DNA from: an uncultured Ellagibacter sp.
GTDB lineage: Bacteria > Actinomycetota > Coriobacteriia > Coriobacteriales > Eggerthellaceae
Assembly (NCBI GenBank): GCA_934613165.1
Contig: CAKTSW010000046.1
Coordinates: 1-8,207 of the forward strand
Direction of reading: 5' to 3'
DNA: 8,207 nt
The notes under the pieces are model-generated. The model was not told where the DNA came from and made no database searches. It saw nothing but the letters and a program-made list of their open reading frames with translations. Every line of letters starts with the position of its first letter. Position 1 is the first letter of the stretch. Shown piece by piece: positions 1-6,343 of the stretch. Position numbers and translations under genes: made by a program.

Positions 1-587
1 TCGGCCCTTCCGGGTCGGGGAAGTCGACGTTCCTGAACCTCGTCGGCGGGCTCGAACCGGCCGATTCCGGCAGCATCAGCGTGAACGGCGTCGAGCTCAC
101 CGCCCTTTCCGACAAGGACCTCGGCGAATACCGCCGCCGCGAGCTCGGGTTCGTCTTCCAGTTCTACAACCTCGTGCCCGACCTCACCATCCGCGAGAAC
201 ATCGAGGTCACCGCCCACCTTTCCGACGACCCCCTGCCCATCGACGACCTTCTGCGCTCGCTTGGCCTCTGGGAGCAGCGCGACAAGTTCCCCCGCCAGG
301 TGTCGGGCGGCCAACAGCAGCGCTGCGCCATCGGGCGCGCCCTCGTGAAGAACCCGGGGCTCATCCTCTGCGACGAGCCCACAGGCGCCCTCGACTACAA
401 AACCTCCAAGGAAGTGCTCGCGCTCATCGAGCACGTGAACCGGAAGTACGGCTGCACCCTCGTCATCGTGACGCACAACGCCGCCATCGCCCGCATGGCC
501 GACCGTGTGCTGCGCCTGCACGACGGCGTCCTGGCCGACGACGAGGTCAACGCATCGCCCGTGCCCGCCGCCGAGCTCGATTGGTAG
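1..587 (+). CDS. ABC exporter ATP-binding protein, LolD/MacB type (5' end outside window)
   Basis: This is the nucleotide-binding subunit of an ABC exporter. It hydrolyses ATP at the cytoplasmic face of the membrane to power the FtsX-type permease encoded next door. The reading frame is already open at the left edge (first full codon at 3), and the window begins exactly in the Walker A motif GPSGSGKST (3-29), so roughly the first 40 residues are missing. All later motifs are present: the Q-loop Gln in VFQFYNLVP (codon 159-161), the signature VSGGQ (300-314), Walker B LILCDEP followed by TGALD (from 360), and the H-loop His in VTHN (codon 474-476). The Q-loop and TGALD context is typical of the LolD/MacB/FtsE branch that partners FtsX-like permeases. 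The stop lies 7 nt before the permease start, which suggests one operon with translational coupling. The substrate cannot be read from the sequence; lipoprotein, peptide or drug export are all possible. Confidence 0.95.
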   Translation, partial: GPSGSGKSTFLNLVGGLEPADSGSISVNGVELTALSDKDLGEYRRRELGFVFQFYNLVPDLTIRENIEVTAHLSDDPLPIDDLLRSLGLWEQRDKFPRQVSGGQQQRCAIGRALVKNPGLILCDEPTGALDYKTSKEVLALIEHVNRKYGCTLVIVTHNAAIARMADRVLRLHDGVLADDEVNASPVPAAELDW

Positions 588-594
588 GCGCGCG

Positions 595-3252
595 ATGACT
601 CCCCTCGCCAAGCGGCTCCCCCGCGAGCTGCGCAACAACATCGGTAAATACCTCGGGCTCTTCCTGCTCATGTGCGGCGCGATCGCCCTCACGTCGGGCT
701 TCCTGCTCGCCGCGCATTCCATCGGAACCCTCATCGACGACATGCGCGACGAGTACACGATCGAAGACGGCCGCGTGATGACGGCGTTCGAGGCAACCGA
801 CGAGCAGATAGAAGCCGCCGAGGACGCCGCGAAGGAGGCCGGCGGCGTCACGCTCTACGAGAACTTCTCCATCGACGCTACCCTGAAAAAACCTGCAGAC
901 GACGGCACCAAGCGGACGCTGCGCACCTATGCGCATCGCACCGATATCGACATCGCGTCCTACTGCGAGGGCGAAAAGCCCCAGGCGGACGACGAGGTCG
1001 CCATCGACCGCGTCTTCGCCACGAACAACGGCCTTAACGTAGGCGACGAGGTCGAGCTCTGCGGGCGCGCCTACACCGTCTGCGGCATCATGACCCAGCC
1101 CGACAGCCAGGCGCTCTTCCTCAACAATTCGGACTTCACGGTGAACACCCTCACCTACGGCGTGGCCGAGGTCGCAGACGCCGGGTTCGCCGCGCTCGAA
1201 GGCGCAGGCGGCGCGCCCACCTACACCTACTCGTTCGCCTTCGACGACCGCAACCTCTCGGTCGCCGAGCGCACCGACGCGGAGAAGGACATGGTGAGCG
1301 CGCTCGAAGGCGCGGATGCGCGCGTGGACGACCTCATCGACGCGGATTCCAACCAGGGCATCGGCTACGCGCGCGACGACGTGGACGGCGACTCCATGAT
1401 GTGGACGACGCTGCTCGACATCATCATCGTGATCATGGCCTTCGTCTTCGTGGTCCTCACCGACGCCACCATCGAGGAGGAAAGCGCCGTCATCGGCACG
1501 CTGCTCGCCAGCGGTTACCGCCGCCGTGAGATCGTGCTGCACTACCTCACGCTCCCCGCCGTCGTGGGCGTGCTCGCCTCGCTTCTAGGCACCGCCCTCG
1601 GGCTCGCGTTCTTCACCGAGCCCATGCGCAACCTCTACTACGGCTCCTACAGCCTTCCCCCGTTCCGCATCTACTGGGACTGGGCAATCTTCGTCAAGTG
1701 CGCCGTGGTTCCCGCGGCCGTGCTCATCCTCATCACGCTCGTGGGGCTTCTCCGGAAAACGCGGAAGACCCCGCTGCAGTTCCTCCGGCATGAAGCGAGC
1801 GGCAAGTCGGGCACCAAGCGCGGGGTGCGCCTGCCGGAGAAGATGGGCTTCGTCTCACGCTTCCGCCTGCGCATCTTCCTGCGCAACCTCGGCAACTTCG
1901 CCACGCTCTTCGTGGGCATCGCGTTCGGTTCCCTGCTCCTTCTCTTCGGGCTGGCGATCCTTCCCACGATGACGCACTATGCGGAAAACCTCGAGACGAG
2001 CCTCGTCGCCAACCACCAGTACACGCTCAAGGCCCCGCTCGAACTCGAAGGCACCTCCGAGGAACGCGCGCAGTGGGCCGCGCTCGAGCGCCTGCAATCG
2101 GTCGACGGCGCGCTTCTTACCGCAGCGCAGGAAGCAAGCGACGACCTCGAGAGTGCCGCAGACGCGGCGCAGGCGGCCGCCGACACGCTCGCCGCATCGC
2201 CCAGCGCCGAGAACATGCAAGCCGCCGCGGACGCGCTCGCCACGGCCCAGAGCGAAAAGGACGCGTTCTACGAAAGCCTCGACGACCTCGCCGAAGCCCT
2301 CGGCTGCGACCGCGACGAAGCCGTCGACCTTATCGAAGACGCGTCCAAGATCGACACCGACAACGACGACGTCCACCCCGTGAACACGACCGACAACGGC
2401 GAAGAGAAGGTGGCGCAAGCCGAGAAATACGCCGTCTACCAGCTGCAATACGATCGCGGCAACGGAAACGGCGAGGAAACCGTGGCCGTCTACGGCATCT
2501 CGCCCGATTCGCGCTACTGGAAAGACCTGAGCGTCGGCGACGACCGCGTCGTCTTCGGCGCGGGGCTCCTCGACAAGTTCGGCTGGAAAGAAGGGCAAAG
2601 CGTAAGCTTCCACGACAAGTTCGAAGACAAGGACTACTCCCTCGAATACGCCGGCGACACGTGGGGGTCGAAGTCGGACATGAACGTCTACATGAGCATC
2701 GACGATTTCAACGAGCTCTTCGGCAACGACGGCGCGTACTTCAACGGCTACGCGAGCGACGAGCAGCTCGCCCTCGATTCCCGCTACTACGCCGGCGACA
2801 CCACGCCCGACGACATGCGCGCCGTGGGCGACCAGTTCATCGGCATGATGAGCGATCTTATCGGCATGATGGTGGGGCTCGCCGTGTTCATCTTCCTGCT
2901 GTTCATGTACTTGCTGACCAAGGCCGTGATCGACCGCAGCGCCCGCTCGATCAGCTACATGAAGGTGTTCGGCTACCGCGACGGCGAGATCTCGCGCCTC
3001 TACATCCGCTCCATCACCCTGTGCGTCATAGCCTCGCTCGTGCTGTGCGAGCCGCTCATCATCGGCTCGCTCACGGCGATCTTCCGGTCGATGCTCATCG
3101 CCTACAGCGGCAACATCGAGATCTACGTGCCATGGTGGTCCATGGCCGCATGCGCAGGCATCGGGTTCGCGACCTACCTCGTCGTGGCGCTTCTGCACAC
3201 ACGCTCCATCAAGCGCGTCAGCCTGTCCGAAGCACTGAAAGTACAGGAATAG
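595..3252 (+). CDS. FtsX/MacB-like ABC transporter permease, 885 aa
   Basis: This is the membrane subunit partnering the ATPase just upstream. I chose ATG 595 (MTPLAKRLPREL) because it follows the ATPase stop by 7 nt with a weak GGTAGG ribosome site; upstream codons in this frame overlap the ATPase and look like shadow sequence. Eight hydrophobic segments are visible at about residues 18-41, 273-292, 313-342, 364-388, 435-457, 753-777, 808-830 and 848-870. This is the duplicated 1+3 plus 1+3 FtsX layout, with a large acidic outside domain after TM1 and another after TM5. The second outside domain holds an Ala-rich, probably helical stretch at about 509-570. The C-terminus SLSEALKVQE is typical of FtsX-fold permeases. 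The substrate is unknown. The family commonly uses mechanotransmission rather than a transmembrane channel, but nothing here proves that for this member. Confidence 0.93.
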   Translation: MTPLAKRLPRELRNNIGKYLGLFLLMCGAIALTSGFLLAAHSIGTLIDDMRDEYTIEDGRVMTAFEATDEQIEAAEDAAKEAGGVTLYENFSIDATLKKPADDGTKRTLRTYAHRTDIDIASYCEGEKPQADDEVAIDRVFATNNGLNVGDEVELCGRAYTVCGIMTQPDSQALFLNNSDFTVNTLTYGVAEVADAGFAALEGAGGAPTYTYSFAFDDRNLSVAERTDAEKDMVSALEGADARVDDLIDADSNQGIGYARDDVDGDSMMWTTLLDIIIVIMAFVFVVLTDATIEEESAVIGTLLASGYRRREIVLHYLTLPAVVGVLASLLGTALGLAFFTEPMRNLYYGSYSLPPFRIYWDWAIFVKCAVVPAAVLILITLVGLLRKTRKTPLQFLRHEASGKSGTKRGVRLPEKMGFVSRFRLRIFLRNLGNFATLFVGIAFGSLLLLFGLAILPTMTHYAENLETSLVANHQYTLKAPLELEGTSEERAQWAALERLQSVDGALLTAAQEASDDLESAADAAQAAADTLAASPSAENMQAAADALATAQSEKDAFYESLDDLAEALGCDRDEAVDLIEDASKIDTDNDDVHPVNTTDNGEEKVAQAEKYAVYQLQYDRGNGNGEETVAVYGISPDSRYWKDLSVGDDRVVFGAGLLDKFGWKEGQSVSFHDKFEDKDYSLEYAGDTWGSKSDMNVYMSIDDFNELFGNDGAYFNGYASDEQLALDSRYYAGDTTPDDMRAVGDQFIGMMSDLIGMMVGLAVFIFLLFMYLLTKAVIDRSARSISYMKVFGYRDGEISRLYIRSITLCVIASLVLCEPLIIGSLTAIFRSMLIAYSGNIEIYVPWWSMAACAGIGFATYLVVALLHTRSIKRVSLSEALKVQE

Positions 3253-3333
3253 AAGATCCGGACAAACGCGCGCGTATCACCCGAGACTCGCATTAAACGC
3301 GCGAACGCAGGGCTCAACCGGTGAATCACCGCG

Positions 3334-3374
3334 AATCCCCCGCCTTCCTTGCCGAAGACGGGGGATTTTTCTTT
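3334..3374 (+). terminator. Intrinsic terminator of the ABC exporter operon
   Basis: A perfect 9-bp stem AATCCCCCG (3334-3342) pairs with CGGGGGATT (3359-3367) around a 16-nt loop and runs into TTTTTCTTT. It lies about 80 nt after the permease stop and 6 nt before the next promoter, so it insulates the metal operon from the exporter operon. Confidence 0.9.
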
Positions 3375-3379
3375 CCCCC

Positions 3380-3407
3380 TTGACAGTCGGCGCGCGCTTC
3401 TTATACT
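3380..3407 (+). promoter_or_regulatory. Sigma-70-type promoter of the metal-resistance operon
   Basis: The -35 box is TTGACA (3380-3385) and the -10 box is TATACT (3402-3407), with a 16-nt spacer. Both are close to consensus, so the promoter should be strong when not repressed. The -10 box and start region are covered by the ArsR/SmtB-type operator, which fits repression by the first gene product. Confidence 0.85.
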
Positions 3408-3429
3408 CATGAACAGTTGCTCATATGTA
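3404..3429 (+). promoter_or_regulatory. ArsR/SmtB-type 12-2-12 operator
   Basis: TACTCATGAACA (3404-3415), a 2-nt spacer GT, and TGCTCATATGTA (3418-3429) form an imperfect inverted repeat with 9 of 12 positions matching. The core is ATGAACA-GT-TGCTCAT. The 12-2-12 geometry is the classic binding site of SmtB/CadC/CzrA-type repressors. It overlaps the last four bases of the -10 box and the predicted transcription start, so a bound dimer should block RNA polymerase. Metal binding to the repressor should release it. No binding data are available to me. Confidence 0.8.
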
Positions 3430-3444
3430 TAAGTGAATGAGCAA
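3417..3444 (+). repeat. Second inverted repeat next to the operator
   Basis: TTGCTCAT (3417-3424) and ATGAGCAA (3437-3444) are perfect 8-bp inverted repeats separated by 12 nt. The left copy is also the right half of the 12-2-12 operator. It may be an additional repressor half-site or a short hairpin in the 5' leader. Confidence 0.55.
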
Positions 3445-3456
3445 GCGCAGATAAAT

Positions 3457-3463
3457 GAAAGGA
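3457..3463 (+). promoter_or_regulatory. Ribosome binding site fixing the repressor start
   Basis: GAAAGGA lies 6 nt before ATG 3470. An in-frame ATG at 3455 sits directly on this site and has no ribosome site of its own, so 3470 is the likely start. The same GAAAGGA motif, with the same 6-7 nt gap, precedes the HMA gene and rplL. Confidence 0.75.
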
Positions 3464-3469
3464 CCCCAC

Positions 3470-3892
3470 ATGGCAGCGAACCCGAGCCCTATCGTGCAGG
3501 AAGCGGAGTCCATCGTGGAAGGCGCGCACGCCGATGCGCCGACGCTCACCGAGGCGTCCTGCCCCTGCGGCTGCAACCGCGAAGACACGTCCTGCCTGTT
3601 CGACGAGATGCCCGAAGAAGAACTGCTCTACGACCTGGCCGATCTCTTCAAGGTGTTCGCCGACACCACGCGCATCAAGATCCTCTACGCCCTCATGGGC
3701 GAAAGCCGCTGCGTCGCCGACATCGCCGACATCGTCGGCGCCACGCAAAGCGCGGTGTCGCACCAGCTCCGCACGCTCAAGCAGGCGCGCCTCGTGAAAT
3801 TCCAGCGCGACGGCAAAAACGTCATCTACTCGCTTTCCGACAACCACGTCTACACCATGCTCGCCCAAGGCATGACGCACATCTGCGAATAA
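3470..3892 (+). CDS. ArsR/SmtB-family metal-sensing repressor (CadC/ZiaR-like), 140 aa
   Basis: This is a winged-helix repressor of the ArsR/SmtB family, expected to bind the operator at its own promoter and leave it when Zn(II), Cd(II) or a similar metal binds. The core begins near residue 52 (LLYDLADLFKVFADTTRIKIL), the recognition helix is about 94-109 (SAVSHQLRTLKQARLV), and the wing follows. The C-terminal helix carries Asp124, His126, His137 and Glu140 in the spacing 0/2/13/16. This is identical to the alpha-5 metal site of SmtB and CadC, and Glu140 is the last residue. Before the core there is a Cys-rich segment CPCGC (Cys31, 33, 35) plus Cys42. Cys81 matches the first Cys of the CadC alpha-3 pair (Cys58), but the second position is Ala83. 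The N-terminal tail of about 50 residues is long for the family. The gene is first in the operon with the HMA and ATPase genes, which supports autoregulation and control of efflux. Confidence 0.93.
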   Translation: MAANPSPIVQEAESIVEGAHADAPTLTEASCPCGCNREDTSCLFDEMPEEELLYDLADLFKVFADTTRIKILYALMGESRCVADIADIVGATQSAVSHQLRTLKQARLVKFQRDGKNVIYSLSDNHVYTMLAQGMTHICE

Positions 3893-3975
3893 GCCTCACG
3901 AAAGGCGAACCATCCCGGAACCTGCCGAAACAACGGTTCACCATAGAAGCTCAGCATCAACCGAAAGGAACCCCC

Positions 3976-4194
3976 ATGCGTAAATCGTTCAAGCTCGAAG
4001 ATCTCGACTGCGCCAACTGCGCCGCGAAGATGCAGGATGCCATCAGCGAGCTTCCCGGCGTGGAAAAGTGCACCGTGAACTTCATGATGGCGAAGATGAC
4101 CCTCGTCGCCGACGACGACCGCTTCGAGGAGATCCTCGACGAAGCGCAGAAGGCCATCCACAAGTTCGAGCCCGACTGCAACATCGTCCGCTAG
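3976..4194 (+). CDS. Free-standing heavy-metal-associated (HMA) domain protein, 72 aa
   Basis: This is a small single-domain metal-binding protein of the HMA fold (beta-alpha-beta-beta-alpha-beta), about the full length of one domain. The metal loop is LDCANCAAK with Cys12 and Cys15. The form DCANCA is the one seen in the N-terminal domains of CadA/ZntA-type Zn/Cd ATPases, rather than the GMTCxxC of copper chaperones. A further Cys (Cys69, in PDCNIV) lies near the C-terminus and may add a ligand. ATG 3976 is chosen because GAAAGGA lies 6 nt upstream; the frame is open further upstream, but that part overlaps the repressor gene out of frame. It sits 83 nt after the repressor gene and upstream of a P1B ATPase that has no HMA domain, so it probably binds or delivers metal for that pump. 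Its actual role, as chaperone, buffer or detached regulatory domain, is inferred. Confidence 0.9.
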   Translation: MRKSFKLEDLDCANCAAKMQDAISELPGVEKCTVNFMMAKMTLVADDDRFEEILDEAQKAIHKFEPDCNIVR

Positions 4195-4260
4195 CGAAAA
4201 GCCCCAGGCAGTCCCTCTTGCCCGGCATTGCGTCGGTTCTCCGCGACTCTCGAAAACCAA

Positions 4261-4285
4261 TTAACCGCGCGCGAAGCGCGCTTAA
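4261..4285. repeat. Internal hairpin 1 of the inverted-repeat element
   Basis: GCGCGC (4267-4272), loop GAA, GCGCGC (4276-4281), flanked by TTAA on both sides (4261-4264 and 4282-4285) with CC bulged on the left. The following AT-rich stretch TTAAATAATAC (4282-4292) stands out in the GC-rich surroundings. Confidence 0.7.
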
Positions 4286-4313
4286 ATAATACATGAGAGA
4301 GCGAAGCGCACGA

Positions 4314-4336
4314 ATCGAAACGCGAAGCGTTTCGAT
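4314..4336. repeat. Internal hairpin 2 of the inverted-repeat element
   Basis: ATCGAAACGC (4314-4323), loop GAA, GCGTTTCGAT (4327-4336) form a perfect 10-bp stem. Like hairpin 1 it is built around GCGAAGCG. A third, unpaired unit of the same core lies between them at 4301-4308. Confidence 0.8.
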
Positions 4337-4406
4337 GAGCAGCGGAAGCGGGGAGCAGAGAACCGACGCAATGCCGGGCAAGAGGGACGGACAGGTCCCC
4401 ACACCC

Positions 4407-6320
4407 ATGAACAAAAAGCAGATCAAATGGCGCAACCGCATCATCGTCGCGCTCGTCATCTTCTTCGTTGTCTTCGCCGCGACGGAATTCCTGCCGCTTA
4501 GCGCCTGGCTCGGCAGCGAGACGAACGCGGTCTACCTCGAGTTCGCGCTTTTCCTCATCCCCTACCTCATCGCCGGCTACGATGTTCTCATCAAAGCCGT
4601 CAAGAACATCGGCCACGGGCAGCTGTTCGACGAGAACCTCCTCATGACCATCGCAACCGTCGGCGCGTTCGCCATGGTGTTTTTCCCCGAAACGGGCCCG
4701 CACATGGCAGAAGGCGCGGCGGTGATGCTGTTCTACCAGGTCGGAGAGCTCTTCCAAAGCTACGCCGTCGGCAAAAGCCGCAAGTCCATCGCCGACATGA
4801 TGGACATCGCCCCCGACTACGCGAACGTCATGCAAGACGGCGAGCTCGTGGAAGTCGACCCGGACGAAGTGGAGATCGGCGACGAGATCGTCGTGAAGCC
4901 GGGCGAACGCGTCCCCATCGACGGCGTCGTCGTGAAAGGATCTTCCCAGCTCGACACGGCGGCCCTTACCGGCGAGGCCGTCCCGCGCGTCGTGGAGGAG
5001 GGCGCAGACGTGTTCTCCGGCTGCGTGAACCTCACCGGCGTGCTCACTATCCGCACCACGAAGCCCTTCGGCGAATCGACCGTCAGCCGCATCCTCGAGC
5101 TCGTGGAGAACGCGTCCGCGAAGAAGGCGCGTACCGAGAACTTCATCACGCGCTTCGCGCGCTACTACACCCCCGCCGTCGTGATCGTCGCGCTGCTCCT
5201 CGCCGTGGTACCGCCGCTCTTCGGCGCCGGCACCTGGTCGGACTGGATCCTCCGCGGCCTCACCTTCCTCGTCGTGAGCTGCCCCTGCGCGCTCGTCATC
5301 TCGGTCCCGCTGTCGTTCTTCGGCGGAATCGGCGGCGCCTCGAAGGTCGGCATCCTTGTTAAGGGTTCGAACTACCTCGAAACGCTCTCGAAGGTCGAGA
5401 CCGTGGTGTTCGACAAGACCGGCACGCTCACCGACGGGACGTTCAACGTCGTCGCGGTGCACAGCGAGGCGAATGTCGACCCCGATCTCGTGCTTTCCAT
5501 GGCGGCGTACGCCGAAACCTATTCCGACCACCCGATCGCGCTCTCGGTCAAGCAGGCGTACGCCGGCGAAATCGACCGGGCCCGTATCCTCGACGTGAAG
5601 GAGGAAAGCGGGCACGGGGTGCGCGCGCACATCGACGAGCACGTCGTGGCCGTCGGGAACGACAAGCTCATGGAGCAGGACGGCGTTGCCTGGCACGAAT
5701 GCGAGCTCACGGGGACGATCCTCCACGTGTCGCTCGACGGCGCCTACATCGGGCACATCGTCATCGCCGACGTCGTGAAGGAAGACGCGGCGCAAGCTAT
5801 CAAGGAGCTGAAGAAGGCCGGCGTGAAACGCACCGTCATGCTCACCGGCGACCGCCCCGACGTCGCGAAAGCCGTCGCGGAATCCCTCGGCATCGACGAG
5901 TTCCACGCGCAGCTTCTACCGCAAGACAAGGTTGAACGGGTGGAAAGCCTGCTTGCGCAGACCTCGGAAAAAGGCAAGCTCGCCTTCGTCGGCGACGGCA
6001 TCAACGACGCCCCCGTCCTCACGCGCGCTGACATCGGCATCGCGATGGGCGCGATGGGCTCCGACGCCGCCATCGAGGCCGCCGACATCGTCCTCATGGA
6101 CGACAAGCCCTCGAACATCGCGTGCGCCGTCCACATCGCGCGCAAGACGATGGGCATCGCCTGGCAGAACATCGTGTTCGCGCTCGGCGTGAAGTTCGTC
6201 GTGCTCATCCTGGCGGCTCTCGGCATCGCCAACATGTGGCTCGCCGTCTTCGCCGACGTGGGCGTCGCCATCCTCGCGATTCTGAACGCCATGCGCTGCA
6301 TGAGCGTCCGTCGCGACTAA
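4407..6320 (+). CDS. cadA: P1B-2-type Zn/Cd/Pb-transporting ATPase (CadA/ZntA-like), 637 aa, no N-terminal HMA domain
   Basis: This is an inner-membrane ATP-driven efflux pump for divalent soft metals. Eight hydrophobic segments lie at about residues 11-30, 43-64, 78-96, 102-124, 253-273, 279-308, 583-606 and 610-629. Hallmarks visible are the TGE of the actuator domain (188-190), the transmembrane CPC (292-294), the phosphorylation site DKTGT (Asp336), the HP motif of the nucleotide domain (His375-Pro376), GDGINDAP (529-536), and an Asp in the last helix (Asp617, FADVGVAILAILNAMR). The last feature marks the Zn/Cd/Pb subgroup rather than the Cu pumps. CadA and ZntA usually begin with one or two HMA domains; this one starts directly at TM1, and a separate HMA gene lies upstream. 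ATG 4407 is chosen because MNKKQIKWRNR leads into TM1. The frame is open back to 4290, with other ATGs at 4293, 4335 and 4371, but none has a good ribosome site. The site before 4407 (GGACAGG, 11 nt away) is also weak. Confidence 0.95.
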   Translation: MNKKQIKWRNRIIVALVIFFVVFAATEFLPLSAWLGSETNAVYLEFALFLIPYLIAGYDVLIKAVKNIGHGQLFDENLLMTIATVGAFAMVFFPETGPHMAEGAAVMLFYQVGELFQSYAVGKSRKSIADMMDIAPDYANVMQDGELVEVDPDEVEIGDEIVVKPGERVPIDGVVVKGSSQLDTAALTGEAVPRVVEEGADVFSGCVNLTGVLTIRTTKPFGESTVSRILELVENASAKKARTENFITRFARYYTPAVVIVALLLAVVPPLFGAGTWSDWILRGLTFLVVSCPCALVISVPLSFFGGIGGASKVGILVKGSNYLETLSKVETVVFDKTGTLTDGTFNVVAVHSEANVDPDLVLSMAAYAETYSDHPIALSVKQAYAGEIDRARILDVKEESGHGVRAHIDEHVVAVGNDKLMEQDGVAWHECELTGTILHVSLDGAYIGHIVIADVVKEDAAQAIKELKKAGVKRTVMLTGDRPDVAKAVAESLGIDEFHAQLLPQDKVERVESLLAQTSEKGKLAFVGDGINDAPVLTRADIGIAMGAMGSDAAIEAADIVLMDDKPSNIACAVHIARKTMGIAWQNIVFALGVKFVVLILAALGIANMWLAVFADVGVAILAILNAMRCMSVRRD

Positions 6321-6343
6321 CAGCGACCTTTAGCGGACAGGAC

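Larger units (their letters stand above)
4211..4388. repeat. 178-bp element with perfect 31-bp terminal inverted repeats (MITE/REP-like or structured leader)
   Basis: The arms at 4211-4241 and 4358-4388 are exact reverse complements over 31 bp; the left arm begins GTCCCTCTTGCCCGG and the right arm ends in GAGGGAC. The 116 nt between them hold two further perfect hairpins with GAA loops and three GCGAAGCG-type units. There is no coding frame of transposase size, and I see no convincing target-site duplication (left flank CCAGGCA, right flank GGACAGG). It starts 16 nt after the HMA stop and ends 18 nt before the ATPase start, filling the intergenic space. The structure fits a non-autonomous MITE or compound REP element. 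A large cis-acting RNA hairpin controlling the ATPase gene is the main alternative. No second copy occurs in this window. Confidence 0.85.

Noticed and set aside
1855..3198. Long open frame on the minus strand opposite the permease
   Set aside because: Its protein is His/Val/Asp/Glu/Arg-rich low-complexity sequence typical of antisense frames of GC-rich genes; the plus-strand permease has clear membrane segments and motifs.
2073..3296. Arg-rich plus-strand frame inside the permease gene
   Set aside because: Arg-dominated shadow frame with no recognisable domain.
3433..3975. Upstream extension of the HMA gene frame
   Set aside because: It overlaps the repressor gene out of frame and reads as Arg/His-rich shadow; GAAAGGA before ATG 3976 marks the real start.
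3893..3975. Possible attenuator between repressor and HMA genes
   Set aside because: Only 4-5 bp pairings (GCCT/AGGC, GAACC/GGTTC) and no U-run; this is ordinary intergenic sequence.
4211..4388. Element read as CRISPR, retron RNA, integron attC or tRNA
   Set aside because: There are no regularly spaced direct repeats, no reverse transcriptase or integrase gene nearby, no attC core pattern that I can see, and no cloverleaf.
4191..5906. Long minus-strand open frame opposite the P-type ATPase
   Set aside because: Same antisense composition effect; the plus strand encodes every P-type ATPase motif.
6306..6338. Possible bidirectional terminator between the ATPase and DUF4013-like genes
   Set aside because: GTCCG/CGGAC and GTCGC/GCGAC can pair, but the stems are only 5 bp, interrupted, and lack a U-run on either side.
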